A stretch of DNA of 64,000 bases from CAVSCR01 sp963726575 (lineage in GTDB: Bacteria > Actinomycetota > Actinomycetes > JAHEKZ01), in the NCBI GenBank assembly GCA_963726575.1, contig CAVSCR010000003.1, positions 1 to 64,000 of the forward strand. The letters run 5' to 3'. A model generated the notes under the pieces. The model was not told the origin of the DNA. It made no database searches and was given only the letters and a program-made list of their open reading frames with translations. Positions within the stretch are counted from its first letter, which is position 1, and every line of letters starts with the position of its first letter. This document shows positions 18,867 through 24,801 of this stretch, piece by piece. A program made the position numbers and the translations under genes.

Positions 18867-18938
18867 GGATCGTTGGCTCAGGGGAAGAGCGCCGGCTCGT
18901 CACGCCGGAGGTCACGGGTTCGAAGCCCGTACGGTCCG
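18867..18938 (+). tRNA. tRNA-Asp(GTC) with C33
   Basis: Acceptor GGATCGT/ACGGTCC and anticodon stem CCGGC/GCCGG pair fully. The loop TCGTCAC has C at position 33; the anticodon is 18899-18901. Discriminator G fits Asp. T loop TTCGAAG. Confidence 0.84.
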
Positions 18939-18950
18939 CGCAACGCACAG

Positions 18951-19022
18951 GCCTCCGTAACTCAGTGGACAGAGTGCCGGTTTACGACACCGGATGCGCA
19001 GGTTCGACTCCTGCCGGGGGTA
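18951..19022 (+). tRNA. tRNA-Arg(ACG)
   Basis: Anticodon arm CCGGT-TTACGAC-ACCGG (anticodon 18984-18986); A34 would need TadA deamination to inosine to read CGC. Acceptor GCCTCCG/CGGGGGT with a G1-T72 wobble, T arm GCAGG/CCTGC, discriminator A. Confidence 0.86.
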
Positions 19023-19036
19023 CGCACGCACGACCG

Positions 19037-19108
19037 GCCCGTCTAGCTCATCAGAAGAGCGCCGCTCTAACGCAGCGGAGGCGCGAGGGGCAGCACCTCG
19101 GACGGGCA
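19037..19108 (+). tRNA. tRNA-Val(AAC) with non-canonical T and D loops
   Basis: Acceptor GCCCGTC/GACGGGC, anticodon arm CCGCT-CTAACGC-AGCGG (anticodon 19069-19071) and T stem CGAGG/CCTCG are perfect. The T loop is GGCAGCA instead of TTCRANN, and the D loop ATCAGAA lacks the GG pair, so the usual elbow contacts cannot form. An AAC anticodon is also rare in bacteria. Confidence 0.7.
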
Positions 19109-19110
19109 CT

Positions 19111-19181
19111 GTGGCTGTAGCTCAAGGGAAGAGCAGCGGGTCGTGACCCCGCCGACGTCGGTTCAACTCCGACCAGTCACC
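19111..19181 (+). tRNA. tRNA-His(GTG) with C33
   Basis: Acceptor GTGGCTG/CAGTCAC and discriminator C are right for His. Position -1 is T, so the G-1 identity base is not encoded and would have to be added. The loop TCGTGAC has C33; the anticodon is 19143-19145. T loop TTCAACT. Two bases separate it from tRNA-Val. Confidence 0.84.
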
Positions 19182-19183
19182 CC

Positions 19184-19264
19184 GGGTGACGTGGACGACC
19201 GGACGTCCAGCGGGCCGTAACCCCGCCGCCTCGTGCACACCAGGTTCGAGCCCTGGGTCACCCA
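19184..19264 (+). tRNA. tRNA-Tyr(GTA) with C33
   Basis: Acceptor GGGTGAC/GTCACCC, D arm GGAC/GTCC and anticodon stem GCGGG/CCCGC are perfect. The loop is CCGTAAC (C33; anticodon 19217-19219). The 13-base variable arm (19227-19239) fits class II Tyr tRNAs. Discriminator A. Confidence 0.85.
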
Positions 19265-19269
19265 CAATC

Positions 19270-19337
19270 CGCTGATGCGCGGCTGCCGCCTGGGTCTCAT
19301 AAGCCCGGCGCGCGTGGTTCGACTCCACGATCAGCGA
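19270..19337 (+). tRNA. tRNA-Met(CAT), short D loop
   Basis: Acceptor CGCTGAT/ATCAGCG and T arm CGTGG/CCACG are perfect; loop CTCATAA (anticodon 19298-19300). The D arm GCGG-CTG-CCGC has only a three-base loop, giving 68 bases in all. The paired C1-G72 argues against a standard initiator, though three consecutive G-C pairs lie in the anticodon stem. A lysidine-type Ile tRNA cannot be excluded. Confidence 0.7.
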
Positions 19338-19360
19338 CGCAGCAACTGCAGGTACGGCAC

Positions 19361-19434
19361 GTCTTCGTAGCTCAGACGGACAGAGCACAGCCTTCCGACG
19401 GCTGAGGCCGCAGGTTCGACTCCTGCCGGGGACA
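19361..19434 (+). tRNA. tRNA-Arg(CCG)
   Basis: Acceptor GTCTTCG/CGGGGAC with wobbles, anticodon arm CAGCC-TTCCGAC-GGCTG (anticodon 19395-19397), T arm GCAGG/CCTGC, discriminator A. Last canonical tRNA of the array. Confidence 0.87.
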
Positions 19435-19442
19435 CGTTCGCG

Positions 19443-19456
19443 ATGGCACCACTGTG
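19443..19456. repeat. 14-base inverted repeat, right copy
   Basis: ATGGCACCACTGTG is the exact reverse complement of 17658-17671. It closes the array nine bases after the last tRNA. Confidence 0.7.
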
Positions 19457-19461
19457 TAAGT

Positions 19462-19502
19462 CAACTGATGGGCACGAACAACTGATGGGCACGAACAACT
19501 GA
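19462..19502 (+). repeat. 17-base tandem repeat
   Basis: CAACTGATGGGCACGAA occurs twice in direct succession (19462-19478, 19479-19495), followed by a partial third unit CAACTGA. It lies between the end of the array and the second Y-RNA-like element. Confidence 0.85.
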
Positions 19503-19504
19503 AC

Positions 19505-19590
19505 AGCACGGCAATGCCGATGCGAAGGAGTGGGTTACTTCTGGCATGAGTGCGTCAAACGCACCGGGGTTCAAGTCCCCTCCCCCACCC
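19505..19590 (+). ncRNA. tRNA-like/Y-RNA-like element, copy 2, upstream of the Ro60 gene
   Basis: ATGCC (19514-19518) pairs with GGCAT (19543-19547), enclosing a GATGCGAA bulge and an inner GGAG/CTTC stem with loop TGGGTTA. A second hairpin GTGCG/CGCAC (19550-19564) and a T-arm-like GGGG-TTCAAGT-CCCC (19566-19580) follow. GTGGG (19530-19534) could alternatively pair with CCCAC (19584-19588). Bases 19518-19541 match 17946-17969 at 23 of 24 positions. Its position 45 bases before a TROVE gene, with a bulged stem plus a tRNA-like module, fits a bacterial Y RNA. Extent and function are inferred. Confidence 0.55.
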
Positions 19591-19635
19591 CGACTGGTTC
19601 TCGGCACACACCAACGCCCGAAAGGAGGGCACGAC

Positions 19636-21252
19636 ATGTCGAAGTTCGATCGAATGGCGAAGGCTGCAGGGACGCGCGCGACGTTGACGTCGCCAGTGCG
19701 TGCAGTTCGGCGTGCCCTCACGTATGAGGGTGGGCCGGCGTACGTGCGTGACGTCAAGGGTGAGCTGTTCCTGCTGGCCGTGACGAACCTGGTCGGCGAG
19801 GACACGTTCTACGAGGGGGCTGGGGAGCGCGACGAGCGGTTCCGTGGTCTCGTGCACGCTGCTGTCGCACAGGATGCCGACTGGGTTGCCCGGTTCGTGC
19901 CGTGGCTGCGCAACACGGCCAACCTGCGGTCGGCGTCGATCGTCGCCGCCGTCGAGTACGTGCGAGCCGGTGGACCGTACGGGCGCCGGGTGGTCGACTC
20001 GGCTCTGGCACGTGCCGACGAGCCGGCGGAGGCGCTGGCGTACTTCACGTCGCACTACGGGCGCGCGCTCCCGCAGCCGCTGAAGCGCGGCGTGGCAGAT
20101 GCTGCGCGTCGGCTGTACACGCAGCGGGCGGCGCTGAAGTACGACGGGCTGTCGCGTGCGTGGCGGATGGCCGACGTGCTCGAGCTGACGCACGTCAAGC
20201 CGCGTGACGACGCACAGTCGGCCCTGTTCCGTTACCTGCTGGATCGGCGTCACGACCGTGCGGACATCGTCGTCGCGGACTCGCTGCCGATGCTGCGGGC
20301 AAATGCCGAGCTGTACACGCTCTCGTACGACGAGCGTCGGGCAGTTGTCGACGACATCGCCATCTTCGACGACGGTGTTGATCGGCTGGCGGCCGCCGGC
20401 ATGACGTGGGAGTCGCTGTCGGGTTGGCTGAACGGCCCGATGGACAAGGCTGCGTGGGAGGCCGTGATCCCGTCGATGGGATACATGGCACTGCTGCGCA
20501 ACCTGCGCAACTTCGACGAGGCTCGGGTGCGGGACGAGGTCGCCGCGACGGTCGCGGCGAAGCTGGCCGACCCGGACGAGGTGGCTCGGTCGCGGCAGTT
20601 CCCGTACCGGTTCTTCTCGGCGTACCTGGCGGCTCCTTCGCTGCGGTGGGGTGTCGCGCTGGAGAAGGCGCTCGAGTCGGCGACGGCGAACATCCCGTCA
20701 TTCGATGGGCGCACGCTGGTGCTGGTCGACACGTCGGCGTCCATGTCGCAGCGCGCGTTCTCGCGTCAGTCGACGATGACGCCGGTGGCAGCTGCTGCCC
20801 TGTTCGGCGTCGCCATGGCCAAGCGCGGCAACGCGGTTGACCTGTACGGGTTCGCTGACGGCGTGTTCCGGCACGACGTCAAGCGGTCGGGCTCGGTGCT
20901 GCGTGAGGTCGAGCGGTTCACGGCACGGGTCGGTGAGGTGGGTCACGGAACGCGCATCGCCGAGGCGCTGCGGGCGACGTACCACCGCCACGACCGGGTA
21001 GTGATCGTGTCGGACATGCAGACGTTCCCGGACGCCCGGGTCGTCGAGCAGTTCGGCGGGGGCTACACCGGGGTTGCTGTCGACGCGGTGCCCGAGCAGG
21101 TGCCGGTCTACGGGTTCAACCTGGGTGGGTACCGCGCCACGGTGGTCAAGGCCGGGCGCGGCAACCGGCACGAGTTCGGCGGACTGAACGACGCCACGTT
21201 CACGATGCTGAACCTGCTCGAGGCCCGGACGTCGGCCGGCTGGCCGTTCTAG
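19636..21252 (+). CDS. TROVE-domain protein (Ro60/Rsr-like RNA-binding protein)
   Basis: Start ATG 19636 has AAAGGAGG at 19621-19628; 538 residues. The N-terminal helical TROVE ring (ALTYEGGPAYVRDVKGELFLLAV, FRGLVHAAVAQDADWVARFV, ATVAAKLADPDEVARSRQFP) covers about residues 1-350. A von Willebrand A-like domain follows, with the metal-site motif DTSASMS near residue 365. Ro60 proteins bind Y RNAs and misfolded RNAs and work with exonucleases in RNA decay or maturation. Directly follows the tRNA array and the second Y-RNA-like element, so they probably act together. Confidence 0.93.
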   Translation: MSKFDRMAKAAGTRATLTSPVRAVRRALTYEGGPAYVRDVKGELFLLAVTNLVGEDTFYEGAGERDERFRGLVHAAVAQDADWVARFVPWLRNTANLRSASIVAAVEYVRAGGPYGRRVVDSALARADEPAEALAYFTSHYGRALPQPLKRGVADAARRLYTQRAALKYDGLSRAWRMADVLELTHVKPRDDAQSALFRYLLDRRHDRADIVVADSLPMLRANAELYTLSYDERRAVVDDIAIFDDGVDRLAAAGMTWESLSGWLNGPMDKAAWEAVIPSMGYMALLRNLRNFDEARVRDEVAATVAAKLADPDEVARSRQFPYRFFSAYLAAPSLRWGVALEKALESATANIPSFDGRTLVLVDTSASMSQRAFSRQSTMTPVAAAALFGVAMAKRGNAVDLYGFADGVFRHDVKRSGSVLREVERFTARVGEVGHGTRIAEALRATYHRHDRVVIVSDMQTFPDARVVEQFGGGYTGVAVDAVPEQVPVYGFNLGGYRATVVKAGRGNRHEFGGLNDATFTMLNLLEARTSAGWPF

Positions 21253-21256
21253 GTGT

Positions 21257-21290
21257 GGGGGGTCGCAGGCACCTGCGACCCCCCATCTAT
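21257..21290 (+). terminator. terminator of the Ro60 gene
   Basis: GGGGGGTCGCAGG and CCTGCGACCCCCC form a stem of 12-13 pairs, followed by ATCTATTTGG, a weak T-rich tail. It lies five bases after the stop codon. Confidence 0.8.
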
Positions 21291-21415
21291 TTGGAAGCGT
21301 CGACTCGTTGCTTCCGAACAACCGGGGCAAACCGGGCACGATCCGCCGTCTTGCGGAGGTTTGGAGGGGGTCATCAACTTCTTCGGGCGTCGGTCGCCCC
21401 GCCTAGGGTCGGTGC

Positions 21416-22003
21416 ATGACCGAACCGGCAGACCACGTCGACGCAGCAGTTGCGGCAACCCTAGGAGCACTGGGGAAGTACGCCGATCGGGACTGGTCCG
21501 CGCCGACGACCGATCTGGACTGGAGCGTCGGCCGGGTTGTGCAGCACATCGGCGACTGCCTGCTCGGCTACGCCGGCCAGGTCGTGCTCGAACCCACCGA
21601 CCGCTACCTGCGCTACGACCTCGTGCTGGAGTCCGAACCGGGAACCGAGAACGACGACCGGCTGGAGCTGGTCGTCACCGGCGGAGCGTTCCTCGCCAGC
21701 GTCGTCCGGACGGCGTCGCCCGACGCCCGCGGCTGGCACCCGTACGGGACGTCGGACCCCACCGGGTTCGCCGCGATGGGCGTCATCGAATCATTGATCC
21801 ACACCTACGACGTCGTGAGCACGTTCGGCGGCCAGTTCGTGATCCCCGACGCGCCCGCCGAGTTCGCGGTCACGCGGCTGTTCCGAGACGCTCCGGACTT
21901 CCCCGACGCCAGCCCGGCACACCTGCTGCTGTGGTGCTGCGGCCGGATCCCGCTGGGCCACCAGCCGCGGCGCGGCAAGTGGCGCTGGAACGGCACCGTC
22001 TAG
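21416..22003 (+). CDS. DinB/mycothiol-dependent maleylpyruvate isomerase N-terminal-type protein
   Basis: A 195-residue helical-bundle protein. The metal-site style segments are LDWSVGRVVQHIGDCLLGYA near the N-terminus and AAMGVIESLIHTYDVV in the middle, giving the His residues of the DinB/MDMPI fold. The family performs thiol-dependent transfer reactions, in actinobacteria usually with mycothiol; the substrate is unknown. A single gene with its own start (ATG 21416), before the GntR promoter. Confidence 0.75.
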   Translation: MTEPADHVDAAVAATLGALGKYADRDWSAPTTDLDWSVGRVVQHIGDCLLGYAGQVVLEPTDRYLRYDLVLESEPGTENDDRLELVVTGGAFLASVVRTASPDARGWHPYGTSDPTGFAAMGVIESLIHTYDVVSTFGGQFVIPDAPAEFAVTRLFRDAPDFPDASPAHLLLWCCGRIPLGHQPRRGKWRWNGTV

Positions 22004-22020
22004 GCGGACCGCCCTGGTCG

Positions 22021-22048
22021 TTGACTGGTCTCGAACTGGTTCTATAGC
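22021..22048 (+). promoter_or_regulatory. promoter with repeated ACTGGT operator, upstream of gntR
   Basis: TTGACT (22021-22026) and TATAGC (22043-22048) form a promoter with a 16-base spacer. Two direct ACTGGT units (22024-22029 and 22035-22040) sit in it. An almost identical block precedes the cupin gene at 26600. The start codon lies just 10 bases downstream, so the mRNA is nearly leaderless. Confidence 0.65.
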
Positions 22049-22058
22049 GTCCCCAGAC

Positions 22059-22862
22059 ATGGCGTCGACGCGGTTGGCCTCGGCAACGTTCGGGCCGGTC
22101 GAGCAGCCTCGCTACGTCCAACTCGCCCGTCTGATGCGCGCCGACATCGACCGTGGAGTGCTGCAGGTCGGCGACCGGCTCCCCGGAGAGCGCGAGATCT
22201 GCCGCAGGTTCGCGGTGAGCCGGACGACCGTGCGTCGGGCGTTGGAAGACCTGCAGAGTCAGGGGTACGTCCACGCCGACCGCACCCGCGGCTGGTTCGT
22301 CACCGCGCTCGTCGAACCGAACCAGCTGGTCGGCTTCACCGACCTCGCCGACCGGCAGGGGCTCGACGCGACGTCGCGGGTGCTGCGCTGCGAGGTGCGC
22401 GAGGCGACGCTGGCCGAGGTCGACGACCTGCAGGCATCGCCCGGTGCCAACGTGCTGGAGCTGGAGCGGGTGCGGCTGATGGGTGGGGTGCCGGTCGGTT
22501 GGCAGCGGGCGGTGGCCGCCGCCTGGCTCGCGCCCCGCATCGGTGATCACGACTACCGAACAGCGTCGCTGTTTCGCAGCTTTCGCGACGACGGCATCAC
22601 CCCGACCCGGGCCGACTACGACGTCCGAGCCGGCAGCACCGATCCGGACCAGGGCGCGCTGCTCGAGGTGGCTCCGGGAACTCCGCTCCTGCTGATCCGC
22701 GCGACGATCCTCGACCAGGAGGGTCGCCGCGTCGAGGTCTCCGACGGTGCCTTCCTCGGTGAGCGCTACCGCTTCCGCACGTCGGTGACCGCCGGCCCTG
22801 CGGGTACCGCGGGCACAGCGGGCACTCTTGGTACAGCGGCGCTCGACGCGGGCACGCGTTGA
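22059..22862 (+). CDS. GntR-family (HutC-type) regulator
   Basis: 267 residues. The winged helix (YVQLARLMRADIDRGVLQVG to VSRTTVRRALEDLQSQGY) covers residues about 20-85. A UTRA-type ligand domain follows (LELERVRLMGGVPVGWQRA, LLIRATILDQEGRRVEVSDG). The C-terminus is Gly/Thr/Ala-rich (TAGPAGTAGTAGTLGTAAL). It overlaps the transporter permease start, so it heads the operon. It probably senses the imported compound and acts on the two ACTGGT-repeat promoters. Confidence 0.9.
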   Translation: MASTRLASATFGPVEQPRYVQLARLMRADIDRGVLQVGDRLPGEREICRRFAVSRTTVRRALEDLQSQGYVHADRTRGWFVTALVEPNQLVGFTDLADRQGLDATSRVLRCEVREATLAEVDDLQASPGANVLELERVRLMGGVPVGWQRAVAAAWLAPRIGDHDYRTASLFRSFRDDGITPTRADYDVRAGSTDPDQGALLEVAPGTPLLLIRATILDQEGRRVEVSDGAFLGERYRFRTSVTAGPAGTAGTAGTLGTAALDAGTR

Positions 22863-23875
22863 CCACGCTCGACCCGGCCACACCGGCCGACACCCCCGTT
22901 GCGCCCAAGGCCAGCCACCCGATCCGGGAGCTGATCGTCCAACGCAGCCTCTTGGGCCTGTTGACGCTGTTCCTGGTATCGGTTGTCGTGTTCACGGCCA
23001 CGCAGGTGCTCCCCGGCAACGCGGCGTACGCGGTGCTGGGGCAGACGGCGACACCGCAGTCGCTTCACCTGCTGGAGCACCGGCTCGGCCTCGATCAGCC
23101 GGCGATCGAGCAGTACTGGACGTGGTTGACCCACCTGCTACGGGGCAACCTCGGCAACAGCCTGGTGGGCCAGCAGCAGCCGGTCGGATCGCTGGTCTGG
23201 CCGCGCGTTCTCAACTCGGCCGTCCTCGTGTTCCTGGCCGGGATCATCGGGGCTTTCCTCGGAGTGCTGCTCGGACTGTGGGCCGCGCTGCGTCGCGACC
23301 GCCCGACCGACCACCTGTTGTCCGTCACCTCACTGGGGGTGACATCGCTGCCCGAGTTCGCCGTTGCCATCGGGCTGGTGTTCTTCTTCGCGACCAATGT
23401 GTTCCACCTCTTCCCCGCCGTGTCGCCGATTCCGCCGGGCCAGAAACCCTGGGACGAGCCACAGATGCTCGTGCTCCCGGTGCTCACGCTGGTGGTGGTG
23501 GTGGTGCCCTACATCTTCCGAATGATGCGTGCCGCCACGATCGAGGCGCTGGAGAGCGAGTACGTCGAGATGGCCCGCCTGAAGGGGCTGCCCAAGGTGG
23601 CGGTGCTGCTGCGCCACGCCCTGCCGAACGCGCTCCCGGCGACGATCCAGGCCATCGGCCTGACCTTCCTCTACCTGGCCGGAGGCATCGTCCTGGTCGA
23701 GTACGTGTTCGCCTACCCCGGCATCGGCGCCGGGCTGGTCAACGCGGTCACCGACAAAGACATCCCGGTGATCCAGTTCATCGTCTTGCTGCTGGCTGCG
23801 TTCTACGTGGTCATGAACATCGTCACCGACGTCGCGTCGTTGCTCGCCACGCCGCGTCGAAGGATCCCCCGATGA
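22859..23875 (+). CDS. dipeptide/oligopeptide-type ABC permease (DppB-like)
   Basis: 338 residues, six predicted spans. The hydrophobic first span (SLLGLLTLFLVSVVVFTATQ) precedes LPGNAAYAVLGQ. The EAA loop is EYVEMARLKGLPKVAVLLRHALPNAL. TTG start overlaps the gntR stop. The next permease begins at an ATGA overlap. Forms the transmembrane channel with the DppC-like protein. Confidence 0.92.
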   Translation: MTTLDPATPADTPVAPKASHPIRELIVQRSLLGLLTLFLVSVVVFTATQVLPGNAAYAVLGQTATPQSLHLLEHRLGLDQPAIEQYWTWLTHLLRGNLGNSLVGQQQPVGSLVWPRVLNSAVLVFLAGIIGAFLGVLLGLWAALRRDRPTDHLLSVTSLGVTSLPEFAVAIGLVFFFATNVFHLFPAVSPIPPGQKPWDEPQMLVLPVLTLVVVVVPYIFRMMRAATIEALESEYVEMARLKGLPKVAVLLRHALPNALPATIQAIGLTFLYLAGGIVLVEYVFAYPGIGAGLVNAVTDKDIPVIQFIVLLLAAFYVVMNIVTDVASLLATPRRRIPR

Positions 23876-24801
23876 GCCAGGTCGACGTGCCACGCGTGCG
23901 ACGGTTCGAGTTCGGCCACGTGCTGCGCAACACGCTGCGCACCTCGCGCGGGATCGTCGGTGTCGCGCTGACGACGCTCGTGCTGCTGGTCGCGTTCGTC
24001 GGGCCGTTCCTGGCGCCGTACGACCCCGAGGAGTACGTGACCACACCGTTCGCAAAGCCGTCAGCGCTGCACCACCTCGGCGGTGACAATCTCGGGCGCG
24101 ACGTCTTCAGCCGCCTGCTGGCCGGTGGTTGGCAGCTGATCGTGATGGCCGCGATCGCCACGGCGCTGGGGGTCGCCCTCGGGGCTGCCGCGGGGATCTA
24201 CGCCGGCTACCGCAGCGGCACGCCGGACACGATCGTGATGCGTGCCGTCGACGTGCTGCTCGCCTTCCCGCAGCTGGTGTTCGCGCTGCTGCTGGTGTCG
24301 GTGGTGGGCTCGCGCAACTGGTTGCTGGTGGTGGCCGTCGGCCTCTCACATGCACCGCAGGTGGCGCGTGTGCTGCGCGCCTCGACGCTGGACGTAGCCG
24401 AACGCGACAGCGTCAAGGCCGTCGAGCTCACGGGCGTGTCGACCCGGCGCATCATGACCGGTGAGATCCTGCCCAACCTCGTGACACCACTCATGGTCGA
24501 GATCGGCCTGCGCATGACCTACTCGATCGTCATCATGGCCGGCCTGTCGTTCATCGGATTCGGCCTGCCGCCGCCCCTGCCCAACTGGGGAACGATGATC
24601 AACGAGAACCGGATCGGGCTGACCCTCAACCCGTGGGCGGCGTTGTCACCGGCCATCATGATCGCGCTGCTCACGATCGGGCTGAACACGTTCACCGACG
24701 CCGTGACCCGGGTCGTCCTCGGCGTCGACCGCAAGGGCGCCGCGCTCGCGGTCGCCGGCCCGGTGGCGACCGGCCCCGTGACGTCAGGGCCCGTCTCGTG
24801 A
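23872..24801 (+). CDS. dipeptide/oligopeptide-type ABC permease (DppC-like)
   Basis: 309 residues. Contains the N-terminal DppC signature (VGPFLAPYDP, HHLGGDNLGRDVFSRLLAGG) and the EAA loop (VKAVELTGVSTRRIMTGEIL). The C-terminal tail is a short Ala/Gly/Pro run. Translationally coupled to its neighbours on both sides (ATGA at 23872, GTGA at 24798). Confidence 0.92.
   Translation: MSQVDVPRVRRFEFGHVLRNTLRTSRGIVGVALTTLVLLVAFVGPFLAPYDPEEYVTTPFAKPSALHHLGGDNLGRDVFSRLLAGGWQLIVMAAIATALGVALGAAAGIYAGYRSGTPDTIVMRAVDVLLAFPQLVFALLLVSVVGSRNWLLVVAVGLSHAPQVARVLRASTLDVAERDSVKAVELTGVSTRRIMTGEILPNLVTPLMVEIGLRMTYSIVIMAGLSFIGFGLPPPLPNWGTMINENRIGLTLNPWAALSPAIMIALLTIGLNTFTDAVTRVVLGVDRKGAALAVAGPVATGPVTSGPVS

Noticed and set aside
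17376..19120. Open frames of up to about 230 codons across the array on both strands
   Set aside because: They contain translated tRNA sequence (repeated GVEPP/SNLH-type peptides from T arms) and have no domains or ribosome binding sites.
17222..21290. A prophage carrying the tRNA array
   Set aside because: No integrase, terminase, capsid or lysis genes are nearby, and both flanks are chromosomal.
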